A DNA stretch of 64,000 bases from Streptomyces sp. NBC_00582 (GTDB lineage: Bacteria > Actinomycetota > Actinomycetes > Streptomycetales > Streptomycetaceae): assembly GCF_036345155.1 (NCBI RefSeq), contig NZ_CP107772.1, positions 1,302,001 to 1,366,000 of the forward strand, given 5' to 3'. Shown piece after piece: positions 52,224 to 60,702 of this stretch. The notes beneath the pieces were generated by a model, which saw nothing but the letters and a program-made list of their open reading frames with translations, did not search any database and was not told the DNA's origin. Position 1 is the stretch's first letter. Every line of letters begins with the position of its first letter. Made by a program: the position numbers and the translations under genes.

Positions 52224-53153
52224 ATGAGCACCTCTGTCACCGCCTCCCCCGCGAAGACGAAGAACACCGCCCCCAAGCTGCGGACCCCCCGCGCGAAGCA
52301 CACCCCGGGCAAGCCGAAGCGCAGTGTGCTGCTGACGGTGCTGATGGCCCTGATGGTCCTCTACACCGTGGTGCCGCTGATCTGGCTGGTCATCAACTCC
52401 ACGAAGACCCAGTCGGGTCTGGCCGAGTCCAACGGGCTCTGGTTCGCCCACGACTTCGCCCTGTGGGACAACATCCGGGACGCCTTCACCTACCACGACG
52501 GCATCTTCGGCCGCTGGCTGCTCAACACCCTGCTGTACGTGGTGCTCGGCGCGGGCGGCGCGACGCTGCTGGCGGTGCTGGGCGGGTATGCGCTGGCGAA
52601 GTTCGACTTCCCCGGCAAGCGCGCGGTCTTCGCCGTGGTGATCGGCGCGGTCGCCGTACCGGGCACGGCGCTGGCGGTGCCGACCTTCCTGATGTTCAGC
52701 AAGATGGGGCTCACCGACACCCCCTGGGCGGTGATCATCCCGTCGCTGGTGTCGCCGTTCGGTCTCTATCTGATGTGGGTGTTCGCCGCGGAGGCGATCC
52801 CGACCGAGCTGCTGGAGGCGGCCCGGATGGACGGCGCGAGCGAGGTGCGGACCTTCTTCCAGGTGGCCCTGCCGCTGCTGGCCCCGGGGATCGTGACCGT
52901 GCTGTTGTTCACCACGGTCGCCACCTGGAACAACTACTTCCTCCCGCTGATCATGCTGAAGGACCCGGACTGGTACCCGCTGACGCTGGGTCTGAGCGCC
53001 TGGAGCTCCCAGGCGCAGACCATCGGCGGTGACGTGATCTTCAATCTGGTGATCACCGGCTCCCTGCTCACGATCCTCCCCCTGATCGCCGCCTTCCTCT
53101 TCCTCCAGAAGTACTGGCAGTCCGGTCTCGCCGCCGGAAGCGTCAAGGAGTGA
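52224..53153 (+). CDS. Carbohydrate ABC transporter permease (MalG-like)
   Basis: A 309-residue permease with six helices; the EAA loop is LEAARMDGASEVRTFFQVALPLLAPG. It follows the first permease by 4 bp. No ATPase gene is in the operon; in Streptomyces such CUT1 systems usually share the MsiK ATPase encoded elsewhere, which I infer here. Confidence 0.94.
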   Translation: MSTSVTASPAKTKNTAPKLRTPRAKHTPGKPKRSVLLTVLMALMVLYTVVPLIWLVINSTKTQSGLAESNGLWFAHDFALWDNIRDAFTYHDGIFGRWLLNTLLYVVLGAGGATLLAVLGGYALAKFDFPGKRAVFAVVIGAVAVPGTALAVPTFLMFSKMGLTDTPWAVIIPSLVSPFGLYLMWVFAAEAIPTELLEAARMDGASEVRTFFQVALPLLAPGIVTVLLFTTVATWNNYFLPLIMLKDPDWYPLTLGLSAWSSQAQTIGGDVIFNLVITGSLLTILPLIAAFLFLQKYWQSGLAAGSVKE

Positions 53154-53253
53154 CCCCCGCGGCCCCGGCCGCCCCGATACCCCACGTTCCACCCAGCGTT
53201 TGCGCAACCCCCACCCTCACCTGTCCCACCCACGAAGAAGTGGAAGCACCTTC

Positions 53254-54594
53254 ATGCGCGGAAAGACCGGCCGCCTGCTGCGCGGCCTCGCCCTCCTCTC
53301 CACCCTGGCCCTGGGCGCCACGGCCTGCGGCGGCTCGGACGACGACAGCTCGGACACCAAGGCGGTCTCCGCCGGTGACATCCAGGCGGCCCTGAAGAAG
53401 GGTGGCTCGGTCACCGTCTGGGCCTGGGAGCCCACCCTGAAGTCGGTCGCCGCCGACTTCGAGAAGAAGTACCCCAAGGTCAAGATCAACCTGGTCAGCG
53501 AGCGGTCGGGCGACAAGCACTACACCGCCCTGTCGAACGCCATCTCCGCCGGCAAGGGCGTCCCGGACGTCGCGCAGGTCGAGTACTTCGCGCTCGGCCA
53601 GTACTCCCTCACCAAGGGCCTGAGCGACCTCGCCCCCTACGGCGCGGCGAAGCTCGCCTCCAAGTACACGCCCGGCCCGTGGAACGCCGTCAGCGACGGC
53701 GACAAGGTCTACGGCCTGCCGATGGACTCCGGTCCGATGGCGCTGTTCTACAACAAGAAGGTCTTCGACAAGTACAAGATCGCCGTCCCGACCACCTGGG
53801 ACGAGTACCTGGACGCGGCCCGCAAGCTGCACAAGGCCGACCCGAAGGCGTACATCGCCAACGACACCGGCGACGCGGGCTTCACCACCTCCATGCTGTG
53901 GCAGGCCGGTTCGCGCCCCTACAAGGTCGACGGCACCAAGGTCGCCATCAACTTCGACGACGCCGGCGCCAAGAAGTTCGAGACCGTCTGGCAGAAGCTG
54001 ATCAGCGAGAAGCTGCTCGCCCCGGTCACCGGCTGGACCGACGACTGGTACAAGGGCCTCGGCGACGGCACCATCGCCACCCTGGCCACCGGCGCCTGGA
54101 TGCCCGCCAACTTCGAGACCGGTGTCCCGAACGCCAAGGGCGACTGGCGCGCCGCCGCCATGCCGGCCTGGACCAAGGGCGACAAGGCGAGCGCCGAGAA
54201 CGGCGGCTCCTCCCTCGCGCTGCCCGCGCTGGGCAAGAACAAGGAACTCGCCTACGCCTTCGTCGAGTACGCGAACGCCGGTGACGGTGTGGCCACCCGG
54301 GTGAGCGAGGGCGCCTTCCCGGCGACCGTCGCGGAGCTGCAGTCCACCGAGTTCAAGAACAAGGAGTTCCCGTACTTCGGCGGCCAGAAGGCCAACGAGA
54401 TCTTCGCCGAGTCGGCCGCCAACGTCGCCGACGACTGGTCGTACCTGCCCTTCCAGCCGTACGCCAACTCGATCTTCAACGACACGGTCGGCAAGGCCTA
54501 CGTCTCGTCCACCACGCTGGCGGACGGTCTGAAGGCCTGGCAGGACGCCTCCGTCAAGTACGGCCAGGAGCAGGGCTTCACCATCGAGAAGTAG
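53254..54594 (+). CDS. Sugar-binding lipoprotein of ABC transporter
   Basis: A 446-residue extracellular solute-binding protein (family 1). The signal peptide ends in GATAC with lipid-anchored Cys25, followed by an acidic Ser/Asp linker. Core text such as GSVTVWAWEPTLKSVAADFEKKYPKVKI and VYGLPMDSGPMALFYNKKVFDKY is typical of maltose- or galactoside-type binding proteins. It captures the oligosaccharide for the two permeases. ATG 53254. Confidence 0.94.
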   Translation: MRGKTGRLLRGLALLSTLALGATACGGSDDDSSDTKAVSAGDIQAALKKGGSVTVWAWEPTLKSVAADFEKKYPKVKINLVSERSGDKHYTALSNAISAGKGVPDVAQVEYFALGQYSLTKGLSDLAPYGAAKLASKYTPGPWNAVSDGDKVYGLPMDSGPMALFYNKKVFDKYKIAVPTTWDEYLDAARKLHKADPKAYIANDTGDAGFTTSMLWQAGSRPYKVDGTKVAINFDDAGAKKFETVWQKLISEKLLAPVTGWTDDWYKGLGDGTIATLATGAWMPANFETGVPNAKGDWRAAAMPAWTKGDKASAENGGSSLALPALGKNKELAYAFVEYANAGDGVATRVSEGAFPATVAELQSTEFKNKEFPYFGGQKANEIFAESAANVADDWSYLPFQPYANSIFNDTVGKAYVSSTTLADGLKAWQDASVKYGQEQGFTIEK

Positions 54595-54620
54595 TTCTCG
54601 CGCAGCAGTACGTCAACGCC

Positions 54621-54650
54621 GGGCGGCGCGGTCTGCGGGCCGCGCCGCCC
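54621..54650 (+). terminator. Hairpin between binding protein and galactosidase genes
   Basis: An 11-bp perfect stem GGGCGGCGCGG / CCGCGCCGCCC with an 8-nt loop and no T-run. It lies 27 bp after the binding-protein stop. Such hairpins stabilise the upstream message and reduce downstream expression, giving more binding protein than enzyme. Confidence 0.65.
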
Positions 54651-54678
54651 CCGTGCACCACCCTTCGGAAGGACCGCC

Positions 54679-56727
54679 ATGATCTCCACCCTCCAGTCCC
54701 GCATGCTGCGCGGGGCGGACGGTGACGCCGCTCCGCGACTGGCCTACGGCGCCGACTACAACCCCGAGCAGTGGCCCAGGGACGTGTGGGAGGAGGACGT
54801 CCGGCTGATGCGGGAGGCCGGCGTGACCGTCGTCTCCGTGGGGATCTTCTCCTGGGCCCGGATCCAGCCCGGCCCGGACACCTGGGACTTCGGCTGGCTC
54901 GACGAGGTCATGGACCTGCTGCACGCGGGCGGCATCGGCGTCGACCTGGCGACCGCGACCGCCTCCCCGCCGCCGTGGCTGACCACCGCCCACCCCGAGA
55001 TCCTGCCGGTCACCGCGAACGGCGAGACGCTGTGGCCGGGCGCCCGTCAGCACTGGCGGCCCACCTCGCCGGTCTTCCGCGAGCACGCCCTGCGCCTGGT
55101 CCGGGAGATCGCGAACCGCTACAAGGACCATCCCGCGCTGGTCGCCTGGCACGTCTCCAACGAGCTGGGCTGCCACAACGTCTACGACCACTCCGACGAC
55201 GCCGCCCGCGCCTTCCGCGTCTGGCTGCGCGCCCGCTACGGCTCGCTGGACGCCCTCAACCACGCCTGGGGCACGGCGTTCTGGTCGCAGCGGTACAGCG
55301 ACTGGGAGCAGATCCTGCCCCCGCGGCTGGCCGCCTCGCACCCCAACCCGACCCAGCAGCTGGACTTCAAGCGGTTCTCCTCGGACGCGCTGAAGGACCA
55401 TCTGATCGCGGAGCGGGAGATCCTGCGGGAGATCACACCGGACGTCCCGGTCACCACCAACTTCATGGTGATGGGCGGCACCAAGGGCATGAACTACCCG
55501 GACTGGGCGGGCGAGATCGACTTCGTCTCCAACGACCACTACGTCCACCCCGGCCCGCAGGACCGCGACGAGCTGTCCTTCTCCGCCAACCTGACCAGCG
55601 GCATCGCCTCCGGCCGGCCCTGGTTCCTGATGGAGCACTCCACCAGCGCGGTCAACTGGCAGCCGGTGAACGTGGCGAAGCGGCCCGGCGAGCTCGCCCG
55701 TGACGCGCTGCTGCACGTGGCGCACGGTGCCGACGCGGTGTGCTACTTCCAGTGGCGCCAGTCGGCGGCCGGCGCGGAGAAGTACCACTCGGCGATGGTC
55801 CCGCACGCCGGCGCCGACAGCGATGTCTTCCGCGCCGTGGCCGACCTCGGCGCCACCCTCAAGGCGCTGGCCCCGGTGGCCGGTTCGGAGCGGGAGACCG
55901 CGGCCGTCGGCATCCTCTACGACTGGGACTCCTGGTGGGCGAGCGAGCAGGACTCGCACCCCACCTCGCTGCTCGACTACCGGCAGGAGGCGCTCGACTG
56001 GTACTCGGCGCTCCTCGCCCTCGGCGTCCGTGCCGACCTGGTCACCACCCGCGCCGACCTCTCCCGCCACCAGGTGCTGATCGCGCCCGTGCTGCACGTC
56101 GTACCCGCCGGACTCGCCAAGGAGCTCACGCGGTACGCCGAGCAGGGCGGCCATCTGATCACCACCTACTTCTCCGGGGTCGTCGACGAGAACGACCACG
56201 TCTGGCTCGGCGGCTACCCGGGTGCCCTGCGCGATCTGCTCGGCATCCGCATCGAGGAGTTCGGACCGCTGCTCGCCGGGGAGAGCGTCGAACTGGACGG
56301 CGCCGGCCCCGGCACCCTGTGGACCGACCGGATCACCGTCACCGACGACTCCGACACCGAGGTCCTCGCCCGCTACCGCGGCGGAGTGCACACCGGCCGC
56401 CCCGCGATCACCCGCCGCACCACGGGCACGGGTTCCGCCTCCTACGTCTCCACGCGGCTCGGTGTCGACGGACTGCGCTCGCTGCTGCCGCGGCTGCTGG
56501 AGCCGGCCGGGGTGAGCAGCGAACTCCCCGAGGAGGCGCGGGGCCGGGTCGAGCTGACCGTGCGCCGCGGGGCGGGGGAACGGTTCCTGTTCCTGGTCAA
56601 CCGCACCGACACGGCCGTGCCGGTGCCCGGCCTCGCGGGTGACGTCCTGGTCGGGGGCGAGCGCACGGACGGCGCCCTGGTCCTCGGGCCGCGCGCGGTC
56701 GCCGTACTGCGCCAGGCCACCGCGTAA
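54679..56727 (+). CDS. Beta-galactosidase, GH42
   Basis: A 682-residue intracellular GH42 beta-galactosidase with no signal peptide. The N-terminal catalytic barrel opens LAYGADYNPEQWPRDVWEEDVRLM; the acid/base is Glu162 in HVSNELG and the nucleophile Glu319 in WFLMEHSTSAVNWQ. A trimerisation domain (about 400-610) and a small C-terminal beta domain follow. It hydrolyses terminal beta-galactosides of imported oligosaccharides. ATG 54679 has CGGAAGGA just upstream. Confidence 0.95.
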   Translation: MISTLQSRMLRGADGDAAPRLAYGADYNPEQWPRDVWEEDVRLMREAGVTVVSVGIFSWARIQPGPDTWDFGWLDEVMDLLHAGGIGVDLATATASPPPWLTTAHPEILPVTANGETLWPGARQHWRPTSPVFREHALRLVREIANRYKDHPALVAWHVSNELGCHNVYDHSDDAARAFRVWLRARYGSLDALNHAWGTAFWSQRYSDWEQILPPRLAASHPNPTQQLDFKRFSSDALKDHLIAEREILREITPDVPVTTNFMVMGGTKGMNYPDWAGEIDFVSNDHYVHPGPQDRDELSFSANLTSGIASGRPWFLMEHSTSAVNWQPVNVAKRPGELARDALLHVAHGADAVCYFQWRQSAAGAEKYHSAMVPHAGADSDVFRAVADLGATLKALAPVAGSERETAAVGILYDWDSWWASEQDSHPTSLLDYRQEALDWYSALLALGVRADLVTTRADLSRHQVLIAPVLHVVPAGLAKELTRYAEQGGHLITTYFSGVVDENDHVWLGGYPGALRDLLGIRIEEFGPLLAGESVELDGAGPGTLWTDRITVTDDSDTEVLARYRGGVHTGRPAITRRTTGTGSASYVSTRLGVDGLRSLLPRLLEPAGVSSELPEEARGRVELTVRRGAGERFLFLVNRTDTAVPVPGLAGDVLVGGERTDGALVLGPRAVAVLRQATA

Positions 56728-56752
56728 CGAGAGAAGCACCCCACGACTCCCC

Positions 56753-56807
56753 GGCACGGCCTGACCCGTGCCGCGGGCCATCCCCTCCTGCCCGCACGGC
56801 GGAGGGG
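56753..56807 (+). terminator. Two hairpins before the GH30-type gene
   Basis: GGCACGG (56753-56759) with CCGTGCC (56766-56772), then CCCCTCC (56782-56788) with GGAGGGG (56801-56807). They lie in the 116-bp gap between the galactosidase and the secreted enzyme and may set their relative expression. Confidence 0.45.
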
Positions 56808-56843
56808 CCCACCACAGCGACCGCACCGCAGTTGGGAGCATCG

Positions 56844-58871
56844 ATGGCACGCCGTACCCGTAGCAGACGGTCCCTGGGGGCCGCCGCGCTGACCGCCCTG
56901 GCCACCGGGGCCGCCCTGCTGAGCGTCCCCGCTCAGGCACAGGCCGACGCCGCCGTCACCGTGACGCCGGACCCGTCGTACCAGCAGGACGAATTCGAGG
57001 GCTGGGGCACCAGCCTGGTCTGGTTCGCCAACGCGACCGGCGACTATCCGCCCGCGATCCGCGAGAAGCTCGCGAAGCTGCTGTTCGGCGACGACGGGCT
57101 CGCCCTGAACATCGCCCGGTACAACATCGGCGGCGGCAACGCGCCGGACGTGAAGGACTACCTCCGCGCGGGCGGTGCCGTCGAGGGCTGGTGGAAGGCG
57201 CCCGCGGGCACCACCAGGACGGACACCGACTGGTGGAGCGCGGACGACCCGGCGGACTGGAACAAGGACGCCGACGCCACCCAGCGCTGGTGGGTGAACC
57301 GCATCAAGAACGACATCGACCACTGGGAGACGTTCAGCAACTCGCCGCCGTGGTTCATGACCGTCAGCGGCTATGTCTCGGGCGGGTTCAACGCCAACGC
57401 CGACCAGCTCAAGACCGGCTCGGTCGACGACTTCGCCGCCTATCTCGCCGGGGCGACCAAGCTCCTGGAGAAGTCCGAGGGCATCAAGGTCGACACGATC
57501 GACCCGTTCAACGAGCCCAACACCGGCTACTGGAGCACCCGTCTGGGCGCGGACGGCCAGCCCGTCGGCGGCCGGCAGGAGGGCGCCCACATCGGGCCCG
57601 AGCTCCAGCAGAAGGTGCTCGCCGCGCTTCCCGCCGCGCTGAAGAAGGCCAAGGTCAAGGCGGACATCTCGGCGATGGACGAGACCAACCCGAGCATCTT
57701 CTCGACCAACTGGAACGCCTACTCGCAGGCCTCCAAGGACGCCGTCGGGCAGATGAACGTCCACACCTACGGCACCGGGCAGCGCACCACCGTGCGCGAC
57801 CTCGCCAAGGCCGCCGACAAGCCGCTGTGGATGAGCGAGGTCGAGGGCGACTGGGGCGACGGGCAGAGCTTCACCGACATGCGCCCCGGTCTCGGCCTCG
57901 CCCAGCAGATCGTCAACGACCTGCGCGAACTGGAGCCCAAGGCCTGGGTGTTCTGGCAGCCGGTCGAGGACTACGACAACATGAAGCCGGGCGGCGAGTC
58001 CGCCAAGGGCGGCAACTGGGGCTCCATCCAGCTCCCGTTCAGCTGCACCTCCGCGGACACGCTCCAGTCGTGCCCGATCCACACGAACACCAAGTTCGAC
58101 ACGGCCCGCAACTTCACGCACTTCATCAAGCCCGGCGACAAGCTGATCAAGGTGGACGACACCTCCAGCGCCGCGGCGGTGACGAAGGACGGCAAGGGCG
58201 CCTCGCTGGTCCACGTCAACTCCACCACCGCGGCCCGTACGGTCACCATCGACCTGTCGAAGTTCCGCACGATCAAGGGCGACGCGACCGTCACACCGAC
58301 CGTGACCAGCGCCGACGGCAAGCTTGTGCGGCAGGCCCCGGTGAAGGTCGTCGACGGCCACGCCACCTACACCGTGCCCGCCCAGTCCGTGACCTCCTTC
58401 TCCGTCAAGGGTGTCTCGGGCGTCGCGAAGAACGCGGGGCTCTTCAGCAAGGGTCACTCCTACACGCTGACCGGGGTGCAGAGCGGCAAGGCGGTCACCG
58501 TCGGCGCCAACGGCACCAACCTGGTCATCGGTTCGGCCAACGGCACGGTCGCGCAGGAGTGGCAGCTCGACGCGCGCCACGGCAAGAAGGGCAACCGTCA
58601 GCGGTACGTCTTCGCCAACCCGGCCGAGGGCAAGCGGCTCGCCGTCCGCGACAACGTGCCGGTCGTCGAGCCCGACACCGGTGAGCGCGACCCGGCGACC
58701 GAGTGGATCATGTCGACCACCGGTGACGGGACCTGGACGCTGATCAACGCGGCCACCTCCCGTGTCCTCGAGGTCGGCGGTCAGGCCACCAACGAGGGGG
58801 CCGCCGTGACCACCTGGCAGCCCAACTCCGGCTCCAACCAGCGCTGGAGGGTCACGGACGTGACTCCGTAA
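56844..58871 (+). CDS. Secreted GH30-type endo-beta-galactanase with ricin-like domain
   Basis: A 675-residue exported glycoside hydrolase. A signal peptide of about 35 residues ends near AQAQADA. The catalytic barrel (about 40-440) has acid/base Glu224 in DPFNEPNTGYW and nucleophile Glu332 in LWMSEVEGDW, then a GH30 side beta domain and a C-terminal ricin/CBM13-like domain (about 535-675) with NAATSRVLEVGG and NQRWRV. By resemblance to actinobacterial GH30 subfamily enzymes, endo-beta-1,6-galactanase is the best guess; the sugar specificity is inferred from the operon rather than from residues. ATG 56844 with GGGAG at 56834-56838. Confidence 0.82.
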   Translation: MARRTRSRRSLGAAALTALATGAALLSVPAQAQADAAVTVTPDPSYQQDEFEGWGTSLVWFANATGDYPPAIREKLAKLLFGDDGLALNIARYNIGGGNAPDVKDYLRAGGAVEGWWKAPAGTTRTDTDWWSADDPADWNKDADATQRWWVNRIKNDIDHWETFSNSPPWFMTVSGYVSGGFNANADQLKTGSVDDFAAYLAGATKLLEKSEGIKVDTIDPFNEPNTGYWSTRLGADGQPVGGRQEGAHIGPELQQKVLAALPAALKKAKVKADISAMDETNPSIFSTNWNAYSQASKDAVGQMNVHTYGTGQRTTVRDLAKAADKPLWMSEVEGDWGDGQSFTDMRPGLGLAQQIVNDLRELEPKAWVFWQPVEDYDNMKPGGESAKGGNWGSIQLPFSCTSADTLQSCPIHTNTKFDTARNFTHFIKPGDKLIKVDDTSSAAAVTKDGKGASLVHVNSTTAARTVTIDLSKFRTIKGDATVTPTVTSADGKLVRQAPVKVVDGHATYTVPAQSVTSFSVKGVSGVAKNAGLFSKGHSYTLTGVQSGKAVTVGANGTNLVIGSANGTVAQEWQLDARHGKKGNRQRYVFANPAEGKRLAVRDNVPVVEPDTGERDPATEWIMSTTGDGTWTLINAATSRVLEVGGQATNEGAAVTTWQPNSGSNQRWRVTDVTP

Positions 58872-58886
58872 CACCTCTCCCGGAAG

Positions 58887-58923
58887 CCGCCCGCCCACGC
58901 GCCCACCGCGCGTCGGCGGGCGG
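58887..58923. terminator. Long hairpin between convergent operons
   Basis: CCGCCCGCC(C)ACGCGC pairs with GCGCGT(C)GGCGGGCGG, about 15 bp with one symmetric mismatch, and a short loop. It separates the 3' ends of the galactan operon and the STM401x operon and is a likely bidirectional terminator. Confidence 0.6.
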
Positions 58924-58938
58924 TCCGCGTCGGCACAC

Positions 58939-59823
58939 TCACGGGCGTCCGCCGTACTCGATCAACGCCAGCCGGTCCTGAGCGTGCCGTGCGACGAGGT
59001 ACTCGTCGAAGCCCGCCCATCGCCACAGCCTGCGCAGTACCCACGGCCGGTCCCCGATCTCCAGGTCGGGGTGGTCGTAGGCGTGCCGGACCGCGGCCTT
59101 GAGCAGCCGGTGCCGCGCTCCGCCCAGCACCGGGCCCCAGTCCGCCCGGTCGAAGTGCCGGTCCCACCGGGTGCTCGGCCGGAAGTGGTCGTAGTACGCC
59201 GTGCGGCTCCAGCGCAGCAGGACGTCGGCACGCGGCGCCCAGTCGAGCGGCGTCACCGGCGTGCGCACGGACCGCCACCACTCGGCCAGCAGGCCGGCCT
59301 CGAGCAGTTCCCCCAGCAGCACGTCCCCCGGGCGGGGAAAGGCCGTCGCCGCCCAGTCGCTGTGCGGTCCGGTCGGGGAGTCGTCCAGCGCCCGCTGGAG
59401 CCGTACGGTGTACCAGTCCTCCCGGGGGGTGGGGAACTGCGGCGCGGAGGGATCGCGAGCCGCCAGGAGGAGCCGTGCCTGCTCGGTAAGTGCCTCGTTC
59501 ACACAGTTCGCGAACCAGCGGCAGCGCCTCAGGGCGCGCCCCGTCCTCCCCACCGTGACGGGTATCTTGCGCGGCCCCCCTTGGTCCAGGTGCACGACGA
59601 GGGTGTAGAGCTCGCGCGGCATGTTGTCCCGGTTCTTGCGCCTGCGGGGGATGTCGAGGACCAGCACCTGCTCCAGCGGTATCCGCGAGGTGCGGCCCCA
59701 GGGGAGGGGCCAGGTACGCCGCGTCAGGGAGACGGTGTGCCCGTCGAACTCCAGGCGCGACCAGCGGGTGCGCACCCGCAGGGGTCGGGCGGGCGGCGCA
59801 CCCGGGTGCCGAGGGGTCGTCAT
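58939..59823 (-). CDS. Hypothetical protein coupled to STM4011
   Basis: A 294-residue protein that I do not recognise. The N-terminal part (about 15-115) is beta-rich and PH-like in rhythm (RWSRLEFDGHTVSLTRRTWPLPWGRTSRIPLEQVLVLDIP..YTLVVHLDQGGPRKIPVTVG); the rest is helical and Trp/Arg-rich, with no Cys cluster apart from two cysteines near 100 and no signal peptide. Its ATG overlaps the stop of the STM4011-like gene by 4 bases, so it is translated from the same message. That makes a role in the same pathway, or in regulating it, likely. Confidence 0.7.
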   Translation of the reverse strand: MTTPRHPGAPPARPLRVRTRWSRLEFDGHTVSLTRRTWPLPWGRTSRIPLEQVLVLDIPRRRKNRDNMPRELYTLVVHLDQGGPRKIPVTVGRTGRALRRCRWFANCVNEALTEQARLLLAARDPSAPQFPTPREDWYTVRLQRALDDSPTGPHSDWAATAFPRPGDVLLGELLEAGLLAEWWRSVRTPVTPLDWAPRADVLLRWSRTAYYDHFRPSTRWDRHFDRADWGPVLGGARHRLLKAAVRHAYDHPDLEIGDRPWVLRRLWRWAGFDEYLVARHAQDRLALIEYGGRP

Positions 59824-60692
59824 GACGGCAGTATGACCCCGTCGGGCCGCTCGGCCGCCGGGATGCGTTCCAGGACGCCTCCGGCGAAGACGTCGTACAG
59901 GGGCAGGGTCTCCAGGTGGACGTAGCCGATGTGACAGTCGCAGACGGCGAGCGGGCAGGGGCGGGGGCGCAGGGCGGAGCGGTAGGAGCCGTCGTAGAGG
60001 TTGCCGAGTTCCGCGCGCACGAAGTGGCAGCGGCGGACCGTGCCCTCGCCGTCGACCGAGATCACCGACTCACCGGTGCGGCAGGGCAGTCCGGCGCTGC
60101 GGTGCGGGTGGCGGCTGTAGGGGAAGAGCGGGTCGAGGGCGGTCCAGTCCTCGGCCTCGGGGTCGGTGTAGGTGTGGCCCTCGGCCGCGTTGATCCACAG
60201 GTAGACGTGCGCGGGCAGGTCGGCGCGCAGTCGGCGCGCCGCGTTCAGGTGTCCGGGCAGGCCGACGACTCCGACGCTGAAGCGGACGCCCCGGTCGGCG
60301 AGGTCGCGGCACTTGGTGAGGAAGCGGTCGTACGGGGTCTGGCCCGGGTGGTACGTGCACCACAGGGCCAGCGTCTCCGGGTCGGCGTCGGCGAGCCAGT
60401 CCGTGCGGCAGCTGAGGTTGGTCTGGACGGCGACGCGGCGGATGTGCGGGAGGTGGGACAGCTCGGTGAGGGTGCGCCGGTACCAGGAGCGGACCAGGCC
60501 CTCGCCCCACGGGGTGAACAGGAGGGAGAGCCGGTCGTCCGTCTGTGCGGTGGCCCAGGCCGCGAAGCGTGCCAACGCGGCGCGGTCGGCGCGCAGTTGG
60601 GCGGTGGAGTCGCGGCGCTTGGCGAACGGGCAGTAGGGGCAGTCGTAGTCGCAGGAGGCGAGCGGGCCCCGGTAGAGGAGGGTCAGGTCCAT
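59820..60692 (-). CDS. STM4011 family radical SAM protein
   Basis: A 290-residue radical S-adenosylmethionine enzyme. The 4Fe-4S cluster site is CX3CX2C with Cys14, Cys18 and Cys21 (CDYDCPYC) at the very N-terminus. Five more cysteines (204, 222, 246, 251, 253) near the C-terminus suggest an auxiliary cluster, as in SPASM-like enzymes. The family is conserved next to STM4012-STM4014 in distant bacteria but its reaction is unknown. It lies 10 bp downstream of the STM4012 gene. Confidence 0.9.
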   Translation of the reverse strand: MDLTLLYRGPLASCDYDCPYCPFAKRRDSTAQLRADRAALARFAAWATAQTDDRLSLLFTPWGEGLVRSWYRRTLTELSHLPHIRRVAVQTNLSCRTDWLADADPETLALWCTYHPGQTPYDRFLTKCRDLADRGVRFSVGVVGLPGHLNAARRLRADLPAHVYLWINAAEGHTYTDPEAEDWTALDPLFPYSRHPHRSAGLPCRTGESVISVDGEGTVRRCHFVRAELGNLYDGSYRSALRPRPCPLAVCDCHIGYVHLETLPLYDVFAGGVLERIPAAERPDGVILPS

Positions 60693-60702
60693 GGCCGGCC
60701 GG

